Below are positions 1 to 12,625 of a stretch of DNA of 64,000 nt, in pieces (position 1 is the stretch's first letter; every line of letters starts with the position of its first letter). The stretch spans positions 33,052,934 through 33,116,933 of the forward strand of contig NC_063151.1 in NCBI RefSeq assembly GCF_020921035.1, written 5' to 3'. The notes under the pieces were generated by a model. It searched no databases, was not told the origin of the DNA, and worked only from the letters and a program-made list of their open reading frames with translations. A program made the translations under genes and the position numbers. Origin of the DNA: Rhodamnia argentea (lineage: Eukaryota; Streptophyta; Magnoliopsida; Myrtales; Myrtaceae).

Positions 1-3000
1 CTTGTTTATGCAAAGGATGTGGTTTGAGTGTGCTGTTGCTTTCTACTTTACGTTAGATAGCGTGTTTATTTTTATGATCATTATATAGTGTTTTCAGTTC
101 AATGTGCTGTTAACATGTTGGAGAAACTACAGTTTTGCTGCATGTTTCTTCTGCTTTATCACACATTTCCAAGAAAAGAATCGATTCATGCTCAAATATG
201 TTTTCCTCTTGCAATTATTTGGCCATACATTGATATATGTATGCATGCATACTTGCGAATATCAGATGTTTATAATGCCGCTGTTGGTTTTGCAGTCAAG
301 TAATTAGAGGTCTTGTTTTCAAAAAGCGTGCCGCTCACAAGCACATGCCCACATACTATAAGAATCCAAAGTTGCTCTTGATTCGGGGTATGCTTGGGCA
401 ATCATCAAGTGGTTTGTCATCATTTAATGCAATGAAGCAGGTAAAATGTCAAGATGTCTGTTTCAACCAACAATTTATCGGTATGTTAGATTTGATTGAT
501 ATTTGCTATCTTCATTGACATTCAAAGTTTACAGGAGGATTATCTCAAACCTGTTGTTGAGATAATTGAAATGTGCCACCCGAGTGTAATTCTAGTAGAA
601 AAATCAGTCTCTCGTGATATTCAAGAATCTATCCTCGCAAAAGGAATGACGTTAGTCTTCGATATGAAGCTCCATCGCTTGGAAAGAATAGCTCGTTGCA
701 CTGGCTCATCCATTGTCTCGACTGATACTTTGGCAATTCAGAAGCTAAAACAATGTGAATCCTTTCGTATTGAAAAGTTTGTGGAGGAGCATGCTGGTTT
801 TGTTGAAGGAGAGAAGAAACCGAGCAAAACTTTGATGTTTCTTGAGGGATGTCCAACACAACTTGGTTGTACGGTGAGTGTTGTTTTCATTAGTTTTTTT
901 TTTTTTTTTAATTTCATGCATTCTTTCTTTCTCCTCATATCTTTGAATTTAGTTGGATTGGTATCAGTAATTAAAACTTCTCTTATGGTGGGAAAAAACC
1001 TATCTGAACTTCCTTTTGGCTGAAGAGGTGATCAATTCTCTGGACATGTGTACATTTGGAGGTCCATATACTTTTCTTCTGATGAGGGAGACATAGAAGT
1101 TTCATTTGCAACTTGAAATGTGCCCACACTTTACTCATTTTGTTACATGAGAGATCATACATTCTCAACATGGGTAAGCTAGGTATGCCTTTGAGTGCTG
1201 CTTACAGCGAGGCAGTGTGCCTTTCTACTCTTGTAACATTGTACTTCCTTTATGCCTTTGGATGTGCTTATGTATGCACGCTTCCATTGAGTCTGGTCAG
1301 AATTTGGTTTGCAATAGTCCTCGTATCAGATTTTAGCAATCTTCCAGGCAGTTTCCTTTTTGCCAACCTCTTCTATCATGTCGTGGAAGATAAATTCCTG
1401 CTTGACCTTGTACCAATTCTTTGTTGCAGATTTTGCTGAAAGGAAGTCATAGTGACGAGCTGAAAAAGATCAAGTCTATAGTGCAGTGTTCAGTTGGTGT
1501 GGCCTATCATCTGATCCTTGAGACTGCATTCCTTGTTGATCAAAAAGCAATGTTCTCAACCATTCCTTTTGCTGGAATAGCAGATTCATCACAAAATGAT
1601 CAATCATCCCCTACCACAGTATCCAACAGTATTCATGATCCCAGTTTTGGGGAGGCTACTCCTGATCATAGCTCATGTGCAATTGATGTTCCCATTTCAA
1701 ATGGATTCCATGATGGGGATTCCTGTCATGTCAAGTCAGAATTAGCGGGAAGCTCACCATTTTCTTATGAGCCATATAATCCAGTTGTATTTTCTGGATT
1801 CTCAAGCCTCTCAGCATCACTGAAGAAAATAGGGGACAATTTTTCTCTTGCTTCTTCTTATCCTTCTTTGTCTTCATATTTTGGATTTACTAGAAAGGAA
1901 CCAAATGGGCATGTTGAAAGTCCTACTTCCTTGTTAGCATGCTCAGATGCAGTGGCCATAACAGATTGTCTTGATGATGCAAAGTCACCCGATGGAGGAG
2001 AAAACCAGTCTTTGTTAGCTTCCTCTGAGGTCCTCCCGGAATCGGTAGAAGATGCTCATGGAAATGACCCAATAGAAAAAAAGAGTGACATGGCGACAGT
2101 GATTGATACAAACAGTATTTTAGTTCTGATGTCTCGTCGTAATGCCCTGGGAAATGTGTGTGAGCAAAGCCATTTTTCTCGTATCACGTTCTACAAGAAT
2201 TTTGATGTTCCCCTAGGGAAGTTTCTTCGAGATAAGATACTCAATCAGGTATTTTATTATATTCTGTCTACCAGGTAACCAGGGTAGTTTGTTAAATGCT
2301 ACTTGAATTTCATCATGATCTTCTACTTCTGAGAAATTAATTAGTTTTGCTTAAACAAAATATCTATAGCTTTGAATATGAAGAGGCCATTGCCTGTCTA
2401 CTTGCAGGAAAATTGCAATGTTAACATGAGTCATAAGAAGTCTTCTTTTAGAATTGCACTTACAGAGGCTTCTGGTTGTGCAGAGAAGCCAGTGCACTGC
2501 ATGTGGTAGACTGCCAGAAGCTCATTTCTATTACTATGCACATCATAATGAGCAGTTAACAATCCAAGTGAAGCAGCTTCCAAATGATAAGCAATTACCG
2601 GGAGAAGGAGAAGGAAAGCTTTGGATGTGGAGTCGATGTGGTAAATGTAAACCTTTCAATGGATCTACAAGATCAACAAAAAGAGTTTTAATCTCTACTG
2701 CTGCCCGGTGCCTGTCATTTGGAAAGTTCCTTGAGCTCAGTTTTTCTCACCACTCATCATTTGCTAGATTGGCAAACTGTGGGCATTCTCTTCAAAGAGA
2801 CTTCCTCTACTTCTTTGGGTATGCAAAATCGCCTCAGTAGTGATCTTATTTCTTATTTGGTTGGAAAAGCATTATTTTTACACATTCTAGGATTAGATAG
2901 GTGAACAAGCGACGCCCTGGAGATAGTTAAGAAGTTGATAGTTTGATTTTCCTTCCATGTGCTATGATGTAACAAGTATGCTGCACGTCCTAGATATGCT

Positions 3001-6000
3001 TTACCAAGCAGTTGGCGACTACACTGCAGTCTTTAGCACATTCATATTATGTTGGTTTGTCCTTCCAAAGTGAGAAACTGACGGGCTTTGTTCATGCTGA
3101 TGCAGATTAGGCCCTGTTGTTGCGATGTTCAGATACTCCCCGGTCACAACATACACCATATCAATGCCACCCCGGAAACTGGAGTTTAATAGTTCAATCA
3201 GATCAGAGTGGTTTGCGAAAGAAATTGAGAAAGTACGGGATCTTACTCTACCTGTTATCATGAGTTGCTATGATTAAGAAGGTGCACACACATGCGCGTA
3301 CATAGAGGGTTTCAAAAGCAAGTGCATGTTCACCCCAACACTGGACACATCACTTCACTTTGGTGGTGCTTGGCCACTCTTTTCCTCCTTATTTCATATA
3401 CCTGACTTGAAAGTAATTGTTCCATTTTCTTTTGCATTAAGGTATACACAAATGGGATGCTGCTATTTGCAGAAGTTGAACGCACCTTAAAGAAGATAGG
3501 ACCCCATTTTGCAGGATCTGTTTTGCATCAAATAGATTTACCAAAGGCATTCTCTGACATCGAAGAGATGTTGAAGCAGGAAAGCCATGATTTTGAGGTT
3601 AGTCTCCTTGCAATTTCTGCCATATATGCATGAGGAGCTAAACTCAAAGGTTCTCTATGGCTTTTTCCTGTTGTGTAAATGCTCCATGGGAAGTGTTCTT
3701 GGCTTCTCTCTTTAATGTCATAAAAAAAATTTGAGCATTTTAGACATGCACATTTTCAGTTTTCCTATTCTTACTGCTCAGCATGTATGGCTTGATAGAT
3801 CATTACTTCTTGGTGTTGTACTTGTTTTGTTCTTGTGGCATGTTCTAGTTTAGATATGTTCTCAGTATAACAACAAATTAGCTTCTCTTAAGCTACAAAT
3901 ATATGCGTGTGCCAAGTAGGTGCATTACTTCGCCTAGTCCGTCATGGTGTTATCTTGGATGTATATTAGTATTTTTAGCAGTTTGTTCAAGTACGGTGGT
4001 CCTGCATTGGTGTTGCACAGGTTACTTCTGTAGGATCATTAGAAAGAGGATGCTGATCCCTCTAGTTTGTAGTTTGTCTCTGCTTTCTGAGTCGTATTAG
4101 ACACAGTTGACTTTCCTTTTTAATCTTGTCCTTCTCTATACTATAAGAGCTGTTATCTGAGACCGACTCTCTCTTTTCTGGGTGGGATCAGTTGGGCATT
4201 CAGAATGCTGTCAAGAATGAGAATCCAGGCCATAGCCCTTACAAGTTGCTTGCTCTGAACCGGTTGTTATGGGAGCTTTTACTTGAATCATTCATTTGGG
4301 ATAGACGTCTCCATTATCTCCTCTCTGCTGATCCTCCAAAGGCGGCTGCTGTTTCTTCTGGAAAAGCGGCTCAACAACTGGAATCAAATATGGATGGTGC
4401 TGCAGGTAGAGGAAATGAATGGACAGATTTGGGGGCAAACGACTTTTCTGTCAGAGAGGTTCCAATAAAAGAACCTCTTGATGTAGAAAGAGAATTTTCA
4501 GTCAAGGATATCCCTATTGAAAGTCCCATCAGGGAACATGAGCATGATGATCCGTCCAAAGTAATCACAGCTTCTGAGGATCTTCACAGAGCAACAGCTG
4601 ACAATTTAAGTTATCATCAGATGTCATCTGACCAGAATCTCCTTTCAAGATCGGATGTCTTATCTTATGATCACTCTAGCAAAGCAGAGAATCAATCATT
4701 TCCTGTTCATTCCAATATAGATAGAATCATTCAGAACTCCATGGGTCTCCTGAAACATGGTTCCTTTGTCAGCGTTAGAGAAAGTCAAGGTCTTACTTCG
4801 CAGAGTTCACTCTTCTCCACATGCCAAAGCGTGGATGGATGGTTCTGGAAACCGTTTGCAGAGATTAAGGAGCTCTACATGAATGAACTTCTAAGAGGCT
4901 ACTCGCCACGATTTGAGTCTGTTAGTAGCCAAACTTCTGAGTACTTGGTCACAACTCATCAGTTAATTTCCGAGGAAGGCTCAAGGCTGCACATTCCTCT
5001 TGCAAATGATAATTATGTCTTGTCGGACTATGAAGGTGAACTCTCGAGTATCATTGCTTGTGCTTTGGCCTTGTTGAATGATCAACCTGCAATGACAGAT
5101 CTTATAACTGATGATAGTCATTTCGATGGTTGGGTTGCTAGTAAAGCAGGTGAGAATATGCAGAATCTGATTCGGGTACCTTCAGGCACTTGGTCTTCAA
5201 ATGGTTCGTTGAACTCGGATAGTGTTCATTCAACAAGAAGCACTTTCTCAGAAGAGTCACGGTTATCCAGCTTTGATGGGTTGGTCTTGTTGGATTCTTT
5301 GCTTCCATCAGAAAGTTTTAAAGTAGAAGTATCTTTGGGAGTGACAAAGTCGCTGGTGAAGGGTAAATATTCAGTAGTTTGTTTGTATGCTAATCAGTTC
5401 CGCGATCTCAGGAGCTCGTGTTGGCCATCCGAGGTTGATTTTATTGCTTCATTAAGCCGGTGTAGGAACTGGGATGCAAAAGGTGGAAAGAGCAAATCTT
5501 TCTTTGCTAAGACTCTGGACAATAGGCTCATTATCAAGGAAATTAAGAAGACTGAATTTGATTCCTTTGAGAAGTTTGCCCCCCACTATTTCAAGTACAT
5601 GAAACAGTCATTTGAGTCTGGGAACCAGACTTGTCTTGCAAAAGTTTTAGGAATCTACCAGGTTTGTCTCTTGAACCGTACTGTTTCCTCTACATCATTT
5701 ACATTCCATGCTCTTAGCATTCCGCTTCTTATGTAGGTGACCTTGAGGCAAAATAAGAGCGGAAAAGAAGCTAGGCATGATCTGATGGTGATGGAGAACC
5801 TCACTTTTGGTCGGAATATTACTCGACAGTATGATCTGAAAGGGGCTCTACATGCCCGATTCAATTCAGCTACTGATGGAGCGGGAGATGTTCTCTTGGA
5901 TCAGAATTTTGTCAATGACATGAACTCATCTCCGTTGTACGTCAGTAACAAAGCAAAGAATATCCTGCAACGGGCTGTATGGAATGATACAAGTTTTCTC

Positions 6001-6547
6001 AATGTAAGTTGGCAATTGAATTGATTTTGTGGTCACTTTATTATATATCTCGCCTACTAAGATATCAGTTTACATACCATATTTTGGTGATAACACTTGC
6101 CATGGGTTTGCTGTTGAACATGCACTATTCTTTGATCTGGAGTCATAACTTTTAGCGCCTCTGCATGGAAATGCGATGTTAATGGCGGTTATCTTACTTC
6201 ACTTTCTTTCTGTTGTACAGTCGATTAATGTGATGGACTATTCGTTGCTTGTGGTAGTTGATCAGCAGAAGCAAGAGCTTGTTTGTGGGATAATTGATTA
6301 TCTTCGGCAGTATACCTGGGACAAGCAGTTCGAGACATGGGTTAAGTCCTCACTCTATGTTCCTAAAAATCATTTGCCAACTGTCATCTCTCCAAAGGAG
6401 TACAAGAAGAGATTCAGAAAGTTCATGTCTGCATATTTCTTGTGCGTCCCCGACAATTGGTGCTCACAAGGTTCTACTGATAGTTGCGAGATTTGCACCA
6501 TTAACGATGACTCTTCCAAGTCGGAATCGCAACACGAGGGGACATGA
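1..6547 (+). CDS. FAB1D: FAB1C/FAB1D-type 1-phosphatidylinositol-3-phosphate 5-kinase (3' part, 5' end outside window)
   Basis: Makes PtdIns(3,5)P2 from PtdIns3P on endosomal and vacuolar membranes. Nine exons are visible: 296-440, 535-873, 1430-2248, 2484-2818, 3106-3232, 3442-3597, 4192-5661, 5737-6003 and 6221-6547 (stop); all junctions are GT-AG and keep frame, giving about 1327 C-terminal residues. The first exons encode the Cpn60/TCP1-like part (AHKHMPTYYKN; MTLVFDMKLHRLERIA). Exon 2484-2818 has the Cys-rich block CTACGRLPEAHFYYYAHH. The last three exons carry the PIP-kinase core: IIKEIKK, YDLKGALHARF, NVMDYSLLVV, IIDYLRQYTWDKQ. The stretch SDYEGELSSIIACALALL is, from memory, the FAB1C/D form rather than FAB1A/B, which carry a FYVE domain; the N-terminus that would prove this is missing. 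An alternative 3' splice site at 2406 would lead to a frame with an early stop, so 2484 is preferred. Family certain, subclass likely. Confidence 0.95.
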
Positions 6548-7586
6548 ATAGATTTTCTGCATAGGTCATGTCCATTTTGGCTCTCGTTTTCTTTTTATTT
6601 GCAGCCAAAGTCGCCCTGTCTACTGTCCGTGTAAATATGCCGTCTGCAGTGCATACGCTTCACCCCGTCATTGTGCAATTTTTAGCAAATTTCCGGGGAT
6701 AGTTTCATTTCTATAGGTTCCAGTATCCAGCATGGGATATTATCTTTTTTGGTCAGTGTTGAGGAAGTGTAAAGAGTCCAGTCCGTTGAGGCATGCTATT
6801 GGTTGGAATCAATGAAAAGTCAAAGGTTGTTACAAAGCAATTTTGTGTTGGTCTGGTGCATTCTGCTTCTAAACATCTTGCCCTCATTTTAGGGAAGTAG
6901 GTGTTTTTTTTATCTAACAGAGAAGTAAAAGTTTACTTGGTTCATTTTCTGTTACCACTTATCGGGTAATCGTATATGTAGTGCCGGCAAGTTGGTTGTC
7001 GTGGCTAAGGATGCAATCAACCATCAGTACAGGCTTTGGTAGCTCGTCATTCAATCGATTTCGGTGAATTTGCCCCTTAGCTACATAGCAAATTGCTTTC
7101 GTCATCTTGAGAACTCATCACATCGCTCCCACCCCGGGATCTAAGGAAGTCTAGGTGTTACTATAGAATTCTCTAAAGCACAAAGAACCTCACAACTTGT
7201 TGAAGGATGGAAAAACAAATTTACCGATCATTGTAAATACAAACTAGCCTCTGAATTCTGAGATTGTTTACCAGAGTCAAACCAAATTTCAGTAGCTTGA
7301 GTGGTAGGCACGCTAGTTCATGTTGGCGCAATTTCTTGATACCTGAGATCTCAGGAGCCCTTCACGGGAAGAATCAGAAAAAGGCATATACCAATAGTCA
7401 TTATGGGGGATAGTTTGCTACAGAAAAGCCTAGAGGATCAGAGTTTGCCTTAAATCTCCCAAATTCAGCAAAGAATCTCTCCTCTCTTGTGCCATTCTGC
7501 TGCTATAATTCAATGGTTTGGGATGACAGCTCCACACTGCCTTCCCTTCCTCCAACAAGAATTTGATGGTTGAGAGCCGATAATAG
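6548..7586. other. FAB1 3' UTR and DMP promoter spacer
   Basis: About 1 kb between two genes on the same strand. The first 300-400 bases after the FAB1 stop are T-rich and probably 3' UTR. The remainder should hold the DMP promoter and 5' UTR. I see no open frame of interest, no transposon ends and no clear TATA box that I can place with confidence. Confidence 0.6.
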
Positions 7587-8225
7587 ATGGACAACTCGCT
7601 CGACCAACCGCTCGTAGAGATTTATAAGCACGAGAGCGATCAATCCTACCTCAGAGACGATGATACTGATGAGTCCCATTGCATATACCTGATGAATTCG
7701 ATCTTAAGCGGCACTGCTCGGCTCAATGTTCTCTTGCCATCTGCCACCATCCTTGCCTTCACTATTTTCACTCCAATCTTGACAAATGATGGCAAGTGCA
7801 CGCCTTTGAATCGCTGGCTGATGGGCTCCTTCTTGGTCCTCTCTGCAGCTTCATGTCTCTTCTTTACATTCACCGACAGCTTTCGAACGGCCACCGGCAG
7901 GCTATATTACGGGATCGCGACCTTTAGAGGCATATGGACCTTCAACGGCGGCAGGAAAAGGCCATGCATGCCTTCGGATTACAGGCTAAGGTGGATGGAT
8001 CTGTTCCATGCGTCACTTTCCCTGTTTGCATATCTTACCTTCGCAGCATTGCATGGCGACGTCGTGGCATGCTATTACCCAGGATTGCCTAAGAAGGTGA
8101 CCAACGTTGTTCCTCTTGTGGTAGGGTTCATCGTGAGTGTTCTGTTTGTCTTGTTTCCATCGAGAAGAAGAGGAATAGGGTATCCTTTCCTTCTACAGAG
8201 AGACGCCTTCTACTCCAGACGCTGA
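7587..8225 (+). CDS. DMP (DUF679) membrane protein
   Basis: Single-exon gene of 212 residues, the usual length for the DUF679 membrane protein (DMP) family. Four hydrophobic helices lie near residues 46-65, 77-95, 137-156 and 173-191, with the family-typical loop around LYYGIATFRGIWTFNG between helices 2 and 3 and a short charged C-terminus. DMP proteins are small ER, tonoplast or plasma-membrane proteins. Members have been linked to senescence and membrane remodelling, and the DMP8/DMP9 type acts in sperm during double fertilisation, where loss gives maternal haploids. I cannot assign this copy to the DMP8/9 branch or any other from sequence alone. The N-terminus is acidic and polar (DDDTDES). 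It is followed tail-to-tail by the GT47 gene, about 350 bases away. Confidence 0.94.
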   Translation: MDNSLDQPLVEIYKHESDQSYLRDDDTDESHCIYLMNSILSGTARLNVLLPSATILAFTIFTPILTNDGKCTPLNRWLMGSFLVLSAASCLFFTFTDSFRTATGRLYYGIATFRGIWTFNGGRKRPCMPSDYRLRWMDLFHASLSLFAYLTFAALHGDVVACYYPGLPKKVTNVVPLVVGFIVSVLFVLFPSRRRGIGYPFLLQRDAFYSRR

Positions 8226-8576
8226 TGGACATCTCGTTCTCACCTCTTAAGCTGTTCTTTTACAATAATAGCAGTTTCTCACTCGATCATTGTAACCACT
8301 GCCACACTGTACCCTCAACAATTCTTTGCTCTCTGGCAAAGAAGAAAAGATCTATGGTCCTGGCCATATAATTGCAAGTGTCTTCAATATCTCCAGATGC
8401 AATCAACAAGTGACAAAGTGAAGGAACTCCAAAAAAATTTACTTGCTTGATTTTCAATAGCCACCGGTAATACAGACCCATCATCCCCAAACTATCTAAC
8501 TTATCAAAATCATGTTAAACCCGTTTCTCTGATGGAACTAATAACATGGCAAGAATGAGTAAATCGGAAATACTCT
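8226..8576. other. Convergent 3' ends of DMP and GT47 genes
   Basis: A 351-base gap between the stop codons of two converging genes. It should contain both 3' UTRs and poly(A) sites; overlapping transcripts are possible given the short distance. No other feature seen. Confidence 0.6.
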
Positions 8577-10930
8577 TTAGGTACAATGGCACCGCAGGGG
8601 GACTGAAACCCCATGTGGTTTTCTTCGCTCCCGAACGATGGCTTCTTTGATCATAGGCAATTTTTGGTGCACCTTTTTCCAGATGTAGTTCACCGCACCA
8701 TCTGGAGGGATAGGCCCAATACCACCCGGATGGCCACTATTGTACTCAAAGTTTGACTGGACTTTCGCCATGTTTCGACGAAATCTATCCTTTTGCTCTT
8801 CAGAAAAGCTTCTGAGATGGTTTGTGAGCCAGTTTGGCCTCAAGGCATCTGCGGTAGCGACGAAAACAGAGAAGTCGGAATAATCCAATATCCCTTCGAA
8901 TGGGAGTTCAATGTCGTCGCTGACGATGACAGGAATACAAAGACTCTCTATGGCATCAAAAAGTCGGCAGGAAGTTGGTGTATCCCCAGCAGGATGCAAG
9001 CAGAATTCAGAAGATCTCATTCCTTTAATGGACTGCTCTCTCCCAGTGGCATTAGGGAAGCCTTCCTCCATGATCACACCAGGCAACTCGACCAGCAAGT
9101 CCCACAGCTTCTCTCGTACTACGCCGCCCTGTTACACAACTTTTAGCAATAAAGCATCAAAAAGAAGATCCGAGTTATGGAAGGAACTTGTAGGTTTGAT
9201 CGCTATCATGAATTAGCTGGCAATTTTTCCTCAATGACTTCTTATAAAAAGTAAAGCTAGCCCTTATATTGCATGCTAATCCATCTGCTTGCGTGACACC
9301 ATCCTCAGTAAACGCACATGGAAGTTGATAATTGCCCAAGTATAGATACCATCACAGAGAGAGAGAGACAGAGACAGAGACCATCGCTGACAACTATTAC
9401 ATCTTAATTTAATGAAATGCAAACACAAATACATCAAAATTACAAAAATTAAGTGCTCCAAACTACAGCCAAATTTGTGAATCATCCAAGGATGGCACTA
9501 GCTTTGTAGGAAGCCATAAAAGGAAGTAGATATCAACTTGGTTATCATTTCTCCTGCAATCAATAAAGCATAACTCACCCGATGCCTATGCTTAGCCCCT
9601 TTAAAGTAAAGAAGGGTTTGACGTTTCTGACTCTCCGGTAGATGTAATCTAGGAAGCAGGTGGGTGTACGGCACAATAACATCCTTGAGCAAAGAAACTT
9701 GTGTGTGGTGCACCAAATCAGACGAGCTACCATTTGAAGACTTGGAGTCAAGCCTGTACCATCCACCAAAATCCACCACAAGGAGAATAGCTGGAGCGAT
9801 CTCATCTCTCACATGCCACATTGCAACCGGGTCTGCGAAACAATGCTTCAACGTTTAACATAACCTGACAATCAGAGACACAGCATAAGTTCCTAAGACG
9901 CACAGTACCCCTTTGGATTAGCATTGCTCTATCTGCTGGACCAGTATGCAAAATGTGTACTTGTCAAATTTAAGATTACTCCATTGACTATCTTGGGTAG
10001 AGTTCACACGTAATCCCATTACCAAGGCACGCATCCATGGGGATACTCAGAAAAAGCAGAATTCTATCTACAACATGAATCGATTCTGTTCCAAGCGATG
10101 CAAGAACAAAGAAACTGGGAACAGGAAACAAATCTAACCAAGAGGGTAACATTATTTAGCATAAAGTGCCAAGAATCACCAAAACCAACATCAACTTCAG
10201 TTTAACACGAATCCTAAGGCAACAAACGATCAGAGAGCGAACCAATACCAGTGAGAACGAACACGTGGTCCCGCCCGCCCGACCGCCTCCACGCCTCGGA
10301 ACTCTTCACGAGATCCACCACTTCCCTCTGCCTCTCGTAGTCCTCGTTCCCCTCCTTCTTCCTGAACTTCCCCTTGTCCCACCCGAGCTGCATTTCGGTG
10401 CTCAGGGTCGCGAAGAACGGCACGAAAACCACATCCGCCTCCTCCCAGCTCCCAACCCTCTCCGCCAAAGACCCGCCCCTCAATTCTGGCGGCGTCTCGA
10501 GATCGCCCAAGATCCAGTACTCGGCGCTGTACTGCTTGATCAGCGGGTTCTCGGGATACGGCGGGTGACGACTGCCGGCGGGGAATTTGCGCAGATGGGT
10601 CGGCCCGGATTGGTGGTCCGGGTCGGTGGAGATCCTCGAGTCGGCGTGGGGCGAGGACCAGTAGCTCTCGAGGAGGCCATAGTTGAGAGATCTGGGGAGC
10701 TGTGCGACGTAGACTTTGATGCGGTCGCTGAAGGGCGATCGAGAAGAAGAAGAAGAAGAAGAAGAGGCGGCGGAGTAGGAGGAGGAGTGAAGGCGAGGGG
10801 TGGAGCGGAGGAAGAAGAGAGAGGACAGGAGGATGGTGACAAGAGCGATGGAGAGGAAGAGCGAAGGGATTGAGCAGAGAGCTTTGAGGGTTGAAGAATG
10901 GAGGGTGGTGCCGGTGTTCTTGAGCGGCAT
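8577..10930 (-). CDS. GT47 exostosin-family glycosyltransferase (ARAD-like)
   Basis: Golgi type II glycosyltransferase, probably adding sugars to cell-wall polysaccharide. Three exons on the minus strand: 10930-10249, 9832-9579 and 9128-8577; both introns are GT-AG and the frame is continuous, giving 495 residues. The ATG at 10930 is chosen because the open frame upstream has no other ATG and the start gives a classic short N-terminal tail plus a signal anchor near residues 14-38, followed by a Ser-rich stem. The exostosin domain runs from about residue 65 (IKVYVAQLPRSLNYGLLESYW) to the end, with VVDFGGWYRLDS, the conserved SEFCLHPAGDTPTSCRLFDA and IVSDDIELPFEGILDYSDF. The pattern resembles ARAD1/ARAD2 arabinosyltransferases and the exostosin gene I recall as At1g34270; donor sugar and acceptor cannot be read from sequence. 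A short GA-rich microsatellite sits in intron 2 near 9358. Confidence 0.95.
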
Positions 10931-11562
10931 CTGGTGATTTTCCTTCGCAACTCTGTCTGCGTCTCTCTCTCTCGCTCGCTCTCGCTGCAGCTGCAGTACA
11001 TTTAGGAAATCTTGACTAAATTTCAAATCTTGATCAAAACTTAAATTAACCCAAACACTTCAGTTATGTCGGACTGTCTCGAATGATTAAGAAATTTAAT
11101 CACATCTTTTTTTTTTAGTATTTTCACTCTCTTATTGTATAGTTCCGACCCCACAAATCACTAATGCGAAGTTTTAAAAAAAAAAACGAAGAAATACATT
11201 TATAACTTGAAGTTATGAGCCTCGCTTGTTTCAATATACCCATAAAAAAGAGTTTTTTTTTTTTGTCAAATTAACATTTTATTCACTTTCTCGATCGAAA
11301 TACAAGAAAGAAATATCTCAGTTCAAAGAACACAACTTCAAATTCAGACAAATCCCAAATAACTTCAAAACAGAACAAATTCCGGATAACAAGAGAACTC
11401 ATCGTAACAACGTTATAGGTCCGATCGTCGAATCCGTCTTCGGAAATTAGCCCGCATCAAGAACTCCATCTGATGCTATGACTTTGAATTTTGACGGTGC
11501 GCGCTTATGCTTGGCATCCCCAACACTATCGTTGAGAAGAGTAAAAAAGCTGAATGAGTATA
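10931..11562. other. GT47 promoter and AT-rich spacer
   Basis: Upstream of the GT47 start the sequence is CT-rich (plus strand around 10960-10985), likely 5' UTR of the minus-strand gene. Beyond about 11040 it becomes AT-rich with several homopolymer runs. No gene seen. Confidence 0.5.
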
Positions 11563-11962
11563 GATCTGATACCGTAGCTTCGAAAAAAAAAAAGAGTAAA
11601 ATTTTTCAGGAAAAGAGTTCCAAAGAAAAATCTCGTTTCGTCTTGCAGTGCTCATTCAACGTGTCATGGAGAGCAAGCTTGTTACATCGATCAGCAACTT
11701 TCTCCACCACACAATTAAAGATTTTATAGGGTTTATACGTGGTTAGAGTTGAGAAATCCAATGCGAAAGAGAGAAGTATAGAATTTGTGTATGTCGATAT
11801 ATTTTGAATAAGAATACACGAGCTTATTTATAGTCTTTATTAGAAAACTATGTAAGATAACATATCAATCAAGATATATGCATAATACAAACAATTGCTA
11901 TGATTATCAAAATATCTCTAACATAAGCAATTATCCTACAAAATCCTTAATTATCGCTAACA
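11563..11962 (-). mobile_element. Probable LTR fragment of a Copia-like retrotransposon (solo or degraded)
   Basis: Read on the minus strand this begins TGTTAGCG, has a TATA-like CTATAAATAAGC (plus 11823-11834) and ends next to CGGTATCAGATC (plus 11563-11574). The latter resembles the plant initiator-Met primer binding site TGGTATCAGAGC that follows the 5' LTR of Copia elements. No gag-pol coding sequence lies downstream, so this would be a solo LTR or a decayed end. A similar junction (taccgtagcttcgaaaaa) recurs at 12074-12091. No clear target-site duplication was found. Confidence 0.4.
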
Positions 11963-12180
11963 CTGAACATTTTTCTAAGGTTGTAAATCACTCTCAAGCT
12001 ATTGGAAGATAGCGATTTCAGTAAATTTACCATATACGAGAAGTGATTATGCTCCGTAATAGTAAACTACTATACCGTAGCTTCGAAAAACAAAGTAAAT
12101 TTTTTATGATTAATTACTAATTAGTCACGAAAATCACTTGGGAATCGGGGAAATAGGCTGCCCATCTCTCTAGCCCAGAT
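11963..12180. other. AT-rich spacer
   Basis: AT-rich intergenic DNA between an LTR-like fragment and a GC-rich element remnant. It includes a second copy of the LTR-end-like string near 12074. No genes seen. Confidence 0.45.
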
Positions 12181-12625
12181 TACAAGATTGATTTTTTGCA
12201 AGGGTCGCGCGACTCTGAGGAGGCTTCATCCAAGGTTTGGCCTGGTTGGACACCTACAATTTGTGGGGCAGCGGCGCTGGGCCTAAGGTTGGTCGCTCAT
12301 CCCAAACGAGACGACTAGCCCGGCGAGGGTTAGTCAGTCCTTGCCAGCAGAGGGTGACCCTCGCCCGCCAAAGCCTAATTTTAAGTAAAAAAAATACTTA
12401 AAAAATATTATTAAAGAATGTTCACGTCAGTGTCGACCGTCATACGTGACACCGTCAACGTTAACGTCAGCGATTTCGGCCAAAATTAGCAGGATAGATT
12501 GAATTGGTATCAATGCAAAAAAAAATATTTATGACTAAAATTAGTACAATTAAAATATTTATGACTGAATTGATATCAATGTAATAGGTTTATGATTTAT
12601 TTTTTTTTTAGGTTATTTTCCCTGC
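12181..12625. mobile_element. Truncated Mutator-like non-autonomous element (CpG-rich family)
   Basis: A GC-rich core (12220-12375, with gcgagggttagtcagtcc and accctcgcccgcc) is followed by an AT-rich block and a right arm around 12470-12620 containing gccaaaattagcaggatag, gaattggtatcaatg and repeated atttatgactgaattg-like units. The same arm pattern ends the elements at 54160-54887 and 55889-56839. The matching left arm is not visible, so I call it truncated. Confidence 0.5.

Noticed and set aside
2407-2483. Alternative extra exon sequence in the FAB1 gene
   Set aside because: Using the acceptor at 2406 puts the conserved Cys-rich block out of frame and meets a stop at once; joining at 2484 restores the family sequence.
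10166-10873. 235-codon plus-strand frame opposite GT47 exon 1
   Set aside because: It is antisense to a confidently identified exon and rich in low-complexity Arg/Gly/Glu from the complementary Ser codons.
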